From the NCBI RefSeq assembly GCF_000177635.2, contig NC_014836.1:1438001-1502000 (forward strand): a stretch of DNA of 64,000 nucleotides, given 5' to 3'. The position numbers were made by a program, and so were the translations under genes. How positions within the stretch are numbered: the stretch's first letter is position 1; each line of letters begins with the position of its first letter. Positions 43,832 to 52,610 of the stretch are shown piece after piece. The notes below the pieces were generated by a model, which did not search any database, had not been told where the DNA came from, and saw only the letters and a program-made list of their open reading frames with translations. This DNA comes from Desulfurispirillum indicum S5 (GTDB taxonomy: Bacteria > Chrysiogenota > Chrysiogenetes > Chrysiogenales > Chrysiogenaceae).

Positions 43832-44749
43832 GTGAACACGCTTCCCACTCCTCAGATCCTGGAGCCCTTTGGTCTTTTCCCACTCAGCGCACTGCTGCGT
43901 ATGCTGGTGCGGAAGTCACACCATACCCCTTCCCCGACATCGGGCACCCTTCTTCACCAGCAGAATTCCCTTACACTGACTGATACCTCTATTTTCAAGG
44001 AACTGCTCAGCCCACAGACACGATCAGAATACTTTCTGCATGGCTACAGCGGCCTCTACGCCCTTTCCTTCTCCCTGCGCCATACCATCACCCAGGGTGC
44101 CGCCCTGCTCCATATGTACGGCACCAATGGCAGCACGTGCAGAGAGCACCAGGAGCTCTCTGCGCTTTTCGATCTGGATGTCCCGCAACAGCTGCGCGAA
44201 CTCCAGGGGCTCTTCAGGGAACTCACCAGAGGAGATCTTTTGCCGGTGCTGGGCTTTTCCGCCCTCGGCTGCCACCTGAGCTGGCAAAAGAACGGCATGT
44301 GTCGCGCCTATGACCCTTACCACAACACCTGTTGTTCATCGACAACAGCGGCGGATTCGCCCTTTTGCCACGTTCACCAGCCCTGTGCCTGGTGGAATAT
44401 GCCACAGGATATGGCCGACGCGCAGACCATCATGTTCGCCTTCTATGGCTGGAAGGAGCATCTGTTCGCCTACACCGAAGAGCAGCTGCGCGAAGAGGTG
44501 GGGAAATTCTGGCACAGAATCGGCATGCAACAGCGTATCGCGCCACACCTGGATGACGGGGCACTGGAGGTTCTGCAGATTGAAAGCCGTGAAACCCTGT
44601 CTGCCCTGGGTCCCAAGGGCCTGCGCCGACACTTCCTCCGGCTGGCCAGGCGCACCCATCCCGATAATGGTGGCGATCATGAAAGCTTTCTTCGCCTGCA
44701 GCAGGCCTATGGCTCCGCGCTGGCTTTTTTGCACGCACCATCACCCTGA
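43832..44749 (+). CDS. J-domain protein with C-terminal J domain and Cys/His cluster
   Basis: The 305-aa protein ends with a DnaJ-type J domain (residues about 250-300), shown by LRRHFLRLARRTHPDNGGDH with the essential HPD tripeptide. The N-terminal 240 residues are not recognised. They carry a cysteine/histidine cluster (CRAYDPYHNTCC followed by FCHVHQPCAWW, residues about 155-190) that could bind metal. The GTG at 43832 follows GAGG with 8-bp spacing. J domains stimulate Hsp70 ATPases, and a C-terminal placement leaves the front half to choose the client. It sits between the reverse rubrerythrin and DAHP synthase genes, which gives no direct clue. Confidence 0.75.
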   Translation: MNTLPTPQILEPFGLFPLSALLRMLVRKSHHTPSPTSGTLLHQQNSLTLTDTSIFKELLSPQTRSEYFLHGYSGLYALSFSLRHTITQGAALLHMYGTNGSTCREHQELSALFDLDVPQQLRELQGLFRELTRGDLLPVLGFSALGCHLSWQKNGMCRAYDPYHNTCCSSTTAADSPFCHVHQPCAWWNMPQDMADAQTIMFAFYGWKEHLFAYTEEQLREEVGKFWHRIGMQQRIAPHLDDGALEVLQIESRETLSALGPKGLRRHFLRLARRTHPDNGGDHESFLRLQQAYGSALAFLHAPSP

Positions 44750-44817
44750 TCATGTATACTGTAGGTTATCCAAAGGAAACCGCCTCAATACCCTCTGTGC
44801 AGCAGTAAAGGAAAAAC

Positions 44818-46173
44818 ATGAGCCACAGCACCTGGACCCCTACCAGCTGGAAACATTTCCCTGCCCATCAACAACCCCCTTATCCCGACATGCAGGCTCT
44901 CAGCCATATAACGAACGCGCTTTCCGTCCTGCCGCCCCTGGTCTATCCGGCGGAAGTTGAACGCCTGAAAAGCAGTATCGCTGCCGCTGCCAGGGGTGGA
45001 GGTTTTATACTGCAAGGTGGTGACTGTGCGGAGCGCTTCACAGACTGCAACGAGCAGAATATCACCAATAAGATGAAAATCCTGCTGCAGATGAGCCTGA
45101 TTCTCACCTATGGCGCCCGCAAACCAGTGGTTCGCCTTGGACGTATTGCCGGGCAGTATGCCAAACCCCGCTCGCAAGCGCAGGAAACCATTGAAGGCAT
45201 CAGCTATCCCAGCTACCGTGGCGATTCGGTCAATGACCTTGCCCCGGACCAGGCCAGGCGGGTTCCTGACCCGGAAAGACTCACCACAGCCTATACCTGC
45301 TCAGCTCTGACCCTGAACTATATTCGCGCCATGATCAGTGGCGGTTTTGCCGATCTTCGCCACGCTTTTGAATGGAACCTGCATTCCATTGAAAAGGCCG
45401 AGAAATGGAAGGACTATCGCGATATGGTGGAAACCATACTGGATGCCATTCATTTCATGGAGTCCTGCGGTGTCAACTCTCACCTGCTGGACACCATCGA
45501 CTTCTTCACATCCCACGAAGGGCTGCTGCTGGAGTACGAGTCGGCCCTGACCCGCAAGGATCCCGCGTCTGGTCGTTTCTACAACCTCGGAGCCCACATG
45601 CTGTGGATCGGCGAGCGAACCCGTCAGCTCGACGGTGCCCACGTGGAGTACTTCCGTGGCCTGGCGAACCCCGTCGGAGTCAAAATAGGGTCGAATGCCG
45701 ATCCCGAAGAAGTGACAGACCTGATTCACCGCCTGAATCCCACCAATGAGGCGGGTCGCGTCACCATCATTACCCGCATGGGCATGGATCGCGTCGAAAA
45801 AGCCCTGCCGCCTCTGGTCTGCGCAGTAAAGCGCAGTGGAATGCCTGTCGCCTGGAGCTGTGATCCCATGCACGGCAATACCCGTGTGGTGGGGGAGAAC
45901 ATCAAAACCCGTGCCTTCGCGCACATAGAAGCGGAACTGGAGTCATGCTTCCGTATCCATCGTCACCATGGCACCATCCTGGCGGGAGTTCATTTCGAAC
46001 TGACCGGCGAAGATGTCACCGAATGCACAGGTGGTGCCGCCAACCTGCAGGATACTGACCTGGGCAAGAACTATGTCAGCTCCTGTGATCCCCGCCTGAA
46101 CTACTCCCAAAGCCTTGAAATGGCCTTTCTCATCTCACGACTCATCCGTCAGTACAGCCTGCAGGAGCGCTGA
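44818..46173 (+). CDS. Class II DAHP synthase (3-deoxy-7-phosphoheptulonate synthase)
   Basis: This enzyme condenses PEP and erythrose-4-phosphate in the first step of the shikimate pathway. The 451-aa product is the plant/actinobacterial (type II) form, with LQGGDCAERFTDC, KPVVRLGRIAGQYAKPRS, IGERTRQLDGAHVEYFRG and WSCDPMHGNTR containing conserved substrate and metal ligands. An AAGGA site precedes the ATG. The next gene starts inside its stop codon, so they are co-translated. Confidence 0.95.
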   Translation: MSHSTWTPTSWKHFPAHQQPPYPDMQALSHITNALSVLPPLVYPAEVERLKSSIAAAARGGGFILQGGDCAERFTDCNEQNITNKMKILLQMSLILTYGARKPVVRLGRIAGQYAKPRSQAQETIEGISYPSYRGDSVNDLAPDQARRVPDPERLTTAYTCSALTLNYIRAMISGGFADLRHAFEWNLHSIEKAEKWKDYRDMVETILDAIHFMESCGVNSHLLDTIDFFTSHEGLLLEYESALTRKDPASGRFYNLGAHMLWIGERTRQLDGAHVEYFRGLANPVGVKIGSNADPEEVTDLIHRLNPTNEAGRVTIITRMGMDRVEKALPPLVCAVKRSGMPVAWSCDPMHGNTRVVGENIKTRAFAHIEAELESCFRIHRHHGTILAGVHFELTGEDVTECTGGAANLQDTDLGKNYVSSCDPRLNYSQSLEMAFLISRLIRQYSLQER

Positions 46174-46646
46174 TGAACGCCTATATCGCCTCACCCCTCG
46201 GCTTCAGTGAGGCCGGGCGCCACTACTATCACGGGATTCTGATTCCTGCATTGCGGGAGAGTTCCCTGAACATCGTCGACCCCTGGCAGCTGACACCGCA
46301 GCATCTTATCCAGAGTGCAGCCAGTCTGCCCACAGGTCCCGAGCGAATTGAACGTTGGCGCGAGGTCAATGCCTTGATCGCCCGCAATAATGCTGAGGCC
46401 ATCCGCCAGTGTGATATCCTGATCGCCATACTTGACGGCACCGATGTCGACAGTGGAACAGCTGCGGAAGTCGGCTACGCCTTCGCCCTGGACAAAAAGA
46501 TCTTCGGCTACCGTGGTGATTTTCGCCTCAGCGCGGACAACGAAGGCAGCATCGTCAATCTGCAGGTGGAGTACTTCATTCTCGCCAGCGGTGGCACCAT
46601 CCACCGCTCTTTGGCGGAACTCACACAAGCGCTCAGAACGCTGTAA
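46173..46646 (+). CDS. Nucleoside 2-deoxyribosyltransferase-like protein
   Basis: The 157-aa protein matches the nucleoside 2-deoxyribosyltransferase family: AYIASPLGFSEAGRHYY at the start, CDILIAILDGTDVDSGTAAE with the catalytic glutamate, and GYAFALDKKIFGYRGDFR. Members transfer deoxyribose between bases or hydrolyse nucleotides in salvage or clean-up. The ATG overlaps the TGA of the DAHP synthase gene (TGATG). Pairing with an aromatic pathway enzyme is not explained by known biochemistry, so co-transcription may be incidental. Confidence 0.88.
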   Translation: MNAYIASPLGFSEAGRHYYHGILIPALRESSLNIVDPWQLTPQHLIQSAASLPTGPERIERWREVNALIARNNAEAIRQCDILIAILDGTDVDSGTAAEVGYAFALDKKIFGYRGDFRLSADNEGSIVNLQVEYFILASGGTIHRSLAELTQALRTL

Positions 46647-46667
46647 TCAACAGAGGCAGACAACTCC

Positions 46668-49499
46668 ATGTCCAGAATCCGGCCTGCCCTTGTGTTCCTG
46701 CTGATTTTCACCATATTACGGCCCGATGCAGGAGCTGCGATTACGCCAGACCCCTGGGTTTCCTGGCAGACCCTCCGTACCGCCCATTTCACCATCCACC
46801 ACGCGCCAGAGACCGAAACATTCGCCCGGCAGACAGCTGCACTGGCCGAAGAGATTCACCTGCGTCTTACCCCGTTTTTCAACTGGCAACCCACTCGACC
46901 CACGGAAGTTGTCATCACCGATTCCACCGATTTTCCCAATGGTTTTGCGTCGGTATTTCCCTCCAATCGCATTGTCATTTACATGGCGCCGCCTGACGCC
47001 ATCGATGGGCTGGAGAATTCTGGAAACTGGCTGGAGACCCTGCTTCTGCATGAATACACCCATATACTCCATATGGATAAGGTGCGCGGCCTGCCCCAGG
47101 GTCTCAGACAGGTATTCGGCAGAAATTTCCTGCTCTTTCCAGCCTATCTGCAACCGCTATGGGTGTTGGAAGGACTGGCCATTCACCACGAGTCCGATCA
47201 CATGCTTCGTACGGGGCGGGTTTTCAGCAGCTACTCCCACATGCAGATGCGTCTGGAAACCATGGCCGGCATCAAGGATCTTCACCAGGTTAACCAGCCC
47301 ATGGTCCAGTGGCCCGGGGCCGCCACACCATACCTCTACGGCACCCACTTCTTCCGGTTTCTTCACGAGACCCGGGGTGAGGATTCCATCAGAGCCTATG
47401 TGGAAGATTACAGTGGGCAGATTTTGGATATCACCCGACTGCAGGGAGCGGCGCGTCGTGCCTATGGCCAGAGTATGAGCCACTTGTGGCAGGAGTTCGA
47501 CCTGTGGCTGCAAGAACAGTATACGGAGCAACTGGCGTCCCTGGAGGCCCGTGGCCTTCGCGAGGGGAATCGCATCAGCCATTTCGGTTACTTCACCGGC
47601 GGAACCGCCTCCCTCCAGGATGAGGTTTACTTTGTTCGGCACGATGGACACCAGCGCCAACAGCTTATGGCCTATGATGTCAAACGCGCACAGTTGCGTT
47701 CGGTGGCACCGGTGCGCAGCAGCCGTTTCAGTCTCCATCCAAAATTCGGCATTCTGATCACACAGCCTGCAATCTGTAATAACCGCAACTGGTATATGGA
47801 TATTTATCATATTGATCCCGACAGTGGACATTCAACGCGCCTGACCAAGTGCCAGCGCTACCGGTATGCCACCCTGACTCCCGATGCAGAACATATCATT
47901 GCCGTGCAGCACCAGGCTGGCCAGAGCAGCCTGCACCTCCTGAACCGCGATGGGGTACTGCTTCGGGAGCTGTGGCAGGGAGAACCTGGCGAAGTTCCCG
48001 CCCACATGGTACACCATCCCCACGAAGACTGGCTGCTCATCTCCATGTGGCGCCAGCAGCAGGGCTGGAATCTGGAGCGGTTTGATCTGCGAACCGCCCA
48101 GTGGACTCCCCTTATCCGCAGGGCAGGCATTCAGGCTCATCCGCACTTTGATCACGACGGCTCCCATATCCTATTTTCCAGCGATAGTGATGGTATTTAC
48201 AACATCCACCAGTATTCCCTCGAAAGCGGAGAAACCACTGTATTGACTAACGTTCGCGGTGGTGCTTTTCATCCGGCGCGTACCGACGCAGGCCTCTTCT
48301 ATATCGGCTTCCATTCCGGTGGCGCCGATCTCTACCACATCGCCGATCCCTCGCCACAACGACATCATTCGGAAGCAACTCCTGAACGACCTCTGCCAAG
48401 GAGTCAACCCGATCCTCATCAAGGCAGCGTGTCTGCCTATAGTCCCTGGCAGGGGCTGCAGCCGCGCTGGTGGTTCCCCGTGGCACTTTTCGATGATGAT
48501 CACTCCGAACTTGGCTTCATCACTTCTGGTGAAGACGCCCTTGGCCGTCACCGCTACGCACTGCAGGGGTCCTATGACTTTGAGCAGGAGTGGCTGCTTG
48601 GCCGGGCGGAATATGAGTATCGGCGCTTCTGGCCGCATTTCTCCCTGGGCATTGACCGTTCGGCAAGCCTGCGCCGCAATAATGATGGTGATGTGATCGC
48701 TGCCCGTAAAAGCCAGCATGTGCAGGCAGAAACAATGTTTCCTTTCCTGCGCACAGATTGGCGCAGCAGTGTCCACCTTGGAGTCAGTCGCAAGGATTTC
48801 CACGAACGCTCCCGCCATGCGCTTTACCCCTCATCGCCAGATCGCGTCGATGAAAGTATTGGCCTGGCCCTGCACTCCAGCAATGCGCAACAGCATTTCC
48901 GTCAGATACTTCCATCACAGGGGCGCACACTGCTGGTGGTCGCTGAGGACAGTTCCGCATTCTCCGGTGACTTTCGCGGCAGAACCTACACTGCCAGCTG
49001 GAAAGAGTATCTCGCCCTGACGCCATCGCATCGACAGACCCTGCATATCAAAGGATATGTGGGCTGGGGTGATGATGACTCGGTCCCGTTTCAGCTCGGT
49101 GGCAGTACCGGCAGCAGTGGCAGTCTGCTGGGTTCTTCGGTATTCCTTCGACGGGGATACCCTTTACGGGGATACCCCGAGGGACTGCAGCACCTGCATG
49201 GCCGTCGTATGGTCCTGGGCAGCCTGGAGTGGAACTTCCCCCTCGCGACCATTGAGCGGGGCTTTATTACGCCACCGCTTGGCGCTGGCCAGGTATGGGG
49301 AACTCTTTTCGCGGAGCAGGGTGCTGCCTGGAATACCGGCAGCTCGCCACAACAGTACTCCCGCAGTATTGGCGCGGAAATTCATGGTGACCTGTTCGTT
49401 TATTATCACCTGGGAATACGTGCCACCCTTGGTGTCGCCAGGGGGCTGGATGAGGGGGGAGAAGATCGCGTCTATCTCAGAGCGGGGCTTGGATTCTGA
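46668..49499 (+). CDS. Large secreted HExxH protein with propeller-like and barrel-like regions
   Basis: The 943-aa protein has a signal peptide (cleavage near DAGAA), then a gluzincin-type metalloprotease-like domain with HEYTHILHMD and a downstream acid in VLEGLAIHHES. Residues about 310-590 look like TolB/WD40-type beta-propeller repeats (DGSHILFSSDSDGIYNIHQY is one blade). The last 350 residues, rich in aromatic strands and ending in ..YLRAGLGF, resemble a D15/surface-antigen outer-membrane barrel with a C-terminal phenylalanine. If so, the protease and propeller would be held at the outer membrane. It lies 21 bp after the deoxyribosyltransferase-like gene. Substrates are unknown. Confidence 0.75.
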   Translation: MSRIRPALVFLLIFTILRPDAGAAITPDPWVSWQTLRTAHFTIHHAPETETFARQTAALAEEIHLRLTPFFNWQPTRPTEVVITDSTDFPNGFASVFPSNRIVIYMAPPDAIDGLENSGNWLETLLLHEYTHILHMDKVRGLPQGLRQVFGRNFLLFPAYLQPLWVLEGLAIHHESDHMLRTGRVFSSYSHMQMRLETMAGIKDLHQVNQPMVQWPGAATPYLYGTHFFRFLHETRGEDSIRAYVEDYSGQILDITRLQGAARRAYGQSMSHLWQEFDLWLQEQYTEQLASLEARGLREGNRISHFGYFTGGTASLQDEVYFVRHDGHQRQQLMAYDVKRAQLRSVAPVRSSRFSLHPKFGILITQPAICNNRNWYMDIYHIDPDSGHSTRLTKCQRYRYATLTPDAEHIIAVQHQAGQSSLHLLNRDGVLLRELWQGEPGEVPAHMVHHPHEDWLLISMWRQQQGWNLERFDLRTAQWTPLIRRAGIQAHPHFDHDGSHILFSSDSDGIYNIHQYSLESGETTVLTNVRGGAFHPARTDAGLFYIGFHSGGADLYHIADPSPQRHHSEATPERPLPRSQPDPHQGSVSAYSPWQGLQPRWWFPVALFDDDHSELGFITSGEDALGRHRYALQGSYDFEQEWLLGRAEYEYRRFWPHFSLGIDRSASLRRNNDGDVIAARKSQHVQAETMFPFLRTDWRSSVHLGVSRKDFHERSRHALYPSSPDRVDESIGLALHSSNAQQHFRQILPSQGRTLLVVAEDSSAFSGDFRGRTYTASWKEYLALTPSHRQTLHIKGYVGWGDDDSVPFQLGGSTGSSGSLLGSSVFLRRGYPLRGYPEGLQHLHGRRMVLGSLEWNFPLATIERGFITPPLGAGQVWGTLFAEQGAAWNTGSSPQQYSRSIGAEIHGDLFVYYHLGIRATLGVARGLDEGGEDRVYLRAGLGF

Positions 49500-49598
49500 A
49501 AGATGAAGGTTCCTGGCGAAATGCGTTGCCTTGGCCTGTGTCTTTACGGGCTTTACGTAAGGAGCTCTGACGCTCTCGCTCTCATGTGCAGAAAGAAG

Positions 49599-49625
49599 AA
49601 AAGCGGTGGGATTCCCACCGCTTTT
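49599..49625 (+). terminator. Terminator hairpin after the HExxH protein gene
   Basis: AAAAGCGGTGGG-ATT-CCCACCGCTTTT is a perfect 12-bp stem with a T-rich run on the plus side. The minus side reads similarly, so it may serve both convergent genes. Confidence 0.85.
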
Positions 49626-49691
49626 CTTTCGTATTCTTTCTTTACGAGAATCGTAACCATTCACAGCTACCCTGCGTTTGTTTCAGCAGGA

Positions 49692-49783
49692 GCGCCAGTA
49701 TTCCGAGAGCGAGCCCGGATGGCGAGCGGCAGAGACCTTGGTCCTCGGACGAAAGTGAGCGTCTCTGGGAGGAATGCTGGCGC
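49692..49783. repeat. Nested inverted repeat in the spacer
   Basis: GCGCCAGTATTCC (49692-49704) pairs with GGAATGCTGGCGC (49771-49783) at 12 of 13 positions, and inside it CAGAGAC (49730-49736) pairs with GTCTCTG (49761-49767). The shape suggests a folded RNA or a REP-type palindromic unit. Confidence 0.5.
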
Positions 49784-49816
49784 GAGTACCAACACACCGT
49801 AAAGAGTTCCCGAGAA

Positions 49817-50191
49817 TCAGGCTTTCCAGAGACCGTGCAGGTTGCAGTACTCCCTCACGATAATATTGTCATCGGTAATGGGGAAGGTGGCCTCGGGTTT
49901 CTGACCGGGTTTCAGGAACTGAACGTAGAAGGTGTCGCCCGCGATAACCTCTATCCACTCTATGTAATGCTTGTCTTCCATAGGGTGCTCAACACTGCCC
50001 ACGCTGACCTTGATGCCGCCGTCAACCTTTTCCACCACAGGTACATGTTTTTCCTTGGCGGCATCAACGGTATTTTCCACCATCAGGACCATGGGCTGCC
50101 CACAGCAGGCAAGCGGGCCGTTCGATGCGTGAAAAACCTGGGTGATATTGCCGCACACTTCACACTTGTACACTTCAAATCGCTTTGCCAT
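49817..50191 (-). CDS. dfx: Desulfoferrodoxin (superoxide reductase, class I)
   Basis: This enzyme reduces superoxide to peroxide without making oxygen, as anaerobes do. The 124-aa product (ATG at 50191 after GGAGG) has both iron centres: the N-terminal desulforedoxin-type FeCys4 site (YKCEVCGNI and LACCGQPM) and the catalytic FeHis4Cys site ([23 protein letters not shown] and [11 protein letters not shown]). Both being intact makes it class I (2Fe). The reverse rubrerythrin elsewhere in the window would remove the peroxide formed. Confidence 0.96.
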   Translation of the reverse strand: MAKRFEVYKCEVCGNITQVFHASNGPLACCGQPMVLMVENTVDAAKEKHVPVVEKVDGGIKVSVGSVEHPMEDKHYIEWIEVIAGDTFYVQFLKPGQKPEATFPITDDNIIVREYCNLHGLWKA

Positions 50192-50319
50192 ATAAGCCTC
50201 CATGAGGGTTTGTGGTTACTGAAGTCTCTTCACTGGGCAGAATTATCGGAGCTGTTTGTGCAAAATGCAAGGACTTCTTGGTAAGCCCTGAAGGGGCTTC
50301 TGCTTATGAAGCCCTCACC

Positions 50320-51816
50320 TCAGATATGCTCAGGGCGCATATGGGGGAAGAGTATGACATCACGTATCGTCTGTGCATTCGTCATCAGCATCACCAGTCT
50401 GTCGATACCCATGCCTTCGCCGGCCGTGGGCGGCAACCCGTATTCCAGGGCGCGGATATAGTCCAGATCCATGTCGGTGGCTTCTTCATCGCCAGACTGC
50501 TTCGCTTCGACCTGCTTCAGGAATCGCTCATACTGATCCACCGGGTCATTGAGCTCTGTGAACCCGTTACACAGCTCCCAGCCAGCCACAAAGAGTTCAA
50601 ATCGCTCGGTGATATCGGGATTGTCCTGATGCGATTTCGCCAGCGGACTGATCTCCTTGGGGAAGTCCACGATAAACGTCGGCTGAATCAGTTTACTCTC
50701 CACAAGTTCTTCGAACAGGGCAAAGAGAATGCGCTCATGGGACATATGCTCCCCGTCGACACCCAATTCCTTGAGCAGCCGCTGGAGGCTCTGTACATCC
50801 TCAAGTTCTGCCTCCGTGAGGTGGGAATACTGCAACAGGGCCTGGCGAATGGTCAGCCGGGGAAAGGGCGCCTGCAGGCGAATCTGGTGTTCACCGTATG
50901 TGATGGTGTCGCTGCCAAGCAACTGCCGGGCCATGGTACAGAGCATGTCTTCGGTCAGATCCATGAGGTCGTGGTAAGTGGCGTAGGCCTGATACCACTC
51001 GATCATGGTGAACTCTGGATTATGTTTCGGCGATATGCCTTCATTGCGGAAGTTTCGATTAATTTCAAATACCCGATCAAAACCCCCTACCACCAGGCGC
51101 TTCAGATAAAGTTCCGGCGCGATGCGCAGATAGAGATCCATATCCAGGGTATTGTGATGGGTCACAAAGGGTTTGGCAGCAGCTCCGCCCAGGAGAGGAT
51201 GCATCATGGGTGTTTCCACTTCCAGATAGTCACGGGCGGTGAAGTAGTCGCGGATAAACTTCACGATGCGCCCGCGCATGAGAAAACGCTCCCGTGACTC
51301 CTCGTTCACCATAAGATCCACATAGCGCTGCCGGTAACAGGTTTCCCGATCCTTCAGCCCGTGCCATTTCTCCGGCAGTGGTCGCACGGCCTTGACGAGC
51401 AGACGACATGTGGTGGCATGCAGCGACAGTTCATCGGTCTTCGTGCGAAAGGGAAAGCCACAGACTTCGATGATATCGCCCACTTCAATTTTCTTGAACT
51501 GTCCAAAGGCGTCACTGCCGATATCATCTCGGGCCACATAGGCCTGTACCGAACCGGTACGGTCGCGCAGTTTCACAAAAGCGGCCTTACCGAAACTCCG
51601 CAAAGCCATTATCCTGCCGGCAATGGTATAGCGAGGCAGACTCTCCCTGGTATCTTCGAGCTGCTGTCTGTCCTGTTCACCATGGGCATGGTGGATGGTG
51701 ACAATATCCGTATTACGCTCACTGCGACCACTGTAGGGGTTAACACCCATCTCCTGCAGCTGGCTCAGCTTCAGTTTGCGCTGTTCTATCTGTTCATTGG
51801 AATCCTGTTCCATCAT
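50320..51816 (-). CDS. lysS: Lysyl-tRNA synthetase (class II)
   Basis: This enzyme charges tRNA-Lys. The 498-aa product has the N-terminal OB-fold anticodon-binding domain (residues 55-150, with IAGRIMALRSFGKAAFVKLR) and the class II core: motif 1 region VETPMMHPLLGGAAAKPFVT, motif 2 FEINRNFRNEGISPKHNPEF and motif 3 GEGMGIDRLVMLMTN. Length is normal. Two ATGs start the frame (51816 and 51813). No T-box or other leader element was seen upstream. Confidence 0.96.
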   Translation of the reverse strand: MMEQDSNEQIEQRKLKLSQLQEMGVNPYSGRSERNTDIVTIHHAHGEQDRQQLEDTRESLPRYTIAGRIMALRSFGKAAFVKLRDRTGSVQAYVARDDIGSDAFGQFKKIEVGDIIEVCGFPFRTKTDELSLHATTCRLLVKAVRPLPEKWHGLKDRETCYRQRYVDLMVNEESRERFLMRGRIVKFIRDYFTARDYLEVETPMMHPLLGGAAAKPFVTHHNTLDMDLYLRIAPELYLKRLVVGGFDRVFEINRNFRNEGISPKHNPEFTMIEWYQAYATYHDLMDLTEDMLCTMARQLLGSDTITYGEHQIRLQAPFPRLTIRQALLQYSHLTEAELEDVQSLQRLLKELGVDGEHMSHERILFALFEELVESKLIQPTFIVDFPKEISPLAKSHQDNPDITERFELFVAGWELCNGFTELNDPVDQYERFLKQVEAKQSGDEEATDMDLDYIRALEYGLPPTAGEGMGIDRLVMLMTNAQTIRDVILFPHMRPEHI

Positions 51817-51891
51817 GTGTCCGGTACTCCTTCTCTGGCTGTTTCATAGGGGCATACTATCGCAAAAATGAGGGAAAATCACCCTTTGAAA

Positions 51892-52518
51892 TCAGGGGGC
51901 GACCACCTGCTCCTTCACCGTCTGACGACGCAAGGCAACAGGGAGCAATGACTGCAGACCCATGGCACTGCGGGTGGCACCATGGGGTAAGCCGCTTTCA
52001 CTGACAAAACGCAGATCTTCTATGGTGTAACAGGCCCGAGGGTTAAACGTCTTGATGATTTCAAGTACCCGGGGCAGTTCACGTCTGCGTATGGTCGTGA
52101 AGATGACCTTGACATCGCCGAGCTCTCCTTCAGCGTCCACATGGGTGACATGATAGCGGGACTCCTTCAGGTAGTGCACCAGTTCTGTGGCATCGCGCCG
52201 GGTGATGACACGCACCAGGCTGTACCCCAGGCTGATACGCTCCTCAATGATAATGCCAAGGTAGTTTCCCACAGTAAAGCCAATGGCGTAGGCCACATAG
52301 TTGGCGATATTTCCCATGTTCGACATGACCTGAGTGATGGCGGCCAGCCAGATAATGACCTCGATAAACCCCACCAGTGGAGCCAGGTATTTCATTCCCC
52401 GGGAGACGAACATGATACGGATGGTCCCTACGGCTACCTCCACAACTTTCGCAATCATGATAAGCAGTGGCAGAAGCAGTGTCGAAAACCAGGAAAAGGT
52501 GAAGGAGAGTTCGTCCAT
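51892..52518 (-). CDS. DUF2179/UPF0316 family membrane protein
   Basis: The 208-aa protein has three N-terminal membrane helices (about residues 10-30, 42-62 and 68-90, the first two around VAVGTIRIMFVSRG) and a cytoplasmic DUF2179 domain (about 95-175, VRVITRRDATELVHYLKESR and DVKVIFTTIRRRELPRVLEI). The family is predicted to sense a small ligand through the C-terminal domain, but function is unknown. It stands between lysS and ispG on the same strand, 92 bp from ispG. Confidence 0.88.
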   Translation of the reverse strand: MDELSFTFSWFSTLLLPLLIMIAKVVEVAVGTIRIMFVSRGMKYLAPLVGFIEVIIWLAAITQVMSNMGNIANYVAYAIGFTVGNYLGIIIEERISLGYSLVRVITRRDATELVHYLKESRYHVTHVDAEGELGDVKVIFTTIRRRELPRVLEIIKTFNPRACYTIEDLRFVSESGLPHGATRSAMGLQSLLPVALRRQTVKEQVVAP

Positions 52519-52610
52519 GGAGGTGCCCCCGGCAGGGAAAATCCCAAGGGTTTAGTACCACCACCCAAGGGTTTGAGATTGGACGATATATGGCTTTTCG
52601 CTCTGAAAAA

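Larger units (their letters stand above)
49500..49816. other. Hairpin-rich spacer, possible small repeat element
   Basis: This 317-bp spacer between the convergent HExxH-protein and desulfoferrodoxin genes has no gene. TCTTTACGG (49541-49549) is mirrored by CCGTAAAGA (49797-49805), enclosing a strong terminator hairpin and a two-level inverted repeat (49692-49783). The inside is unusually GC- and purine-rich with repeats of GCTCTCG/GAGCGAG type. Confidence 0.5.

Noticed and set aside
50204-50319. Terminator for lysS
   Set aside because: The GGGCTTC/GAAGCCC stem near 50295 has no T-tract on either strand.
50212-51297. 361-codon open frame antisense to lysS
   Set aside because: It has no ribosome site or domain and overlaps a clear synthetase gene throughout.
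51817-51891. Leader riboswitch or T-box before lysS
   Set aside because: The gap is only 75 bp and has no T-box motif or stable hairpin.
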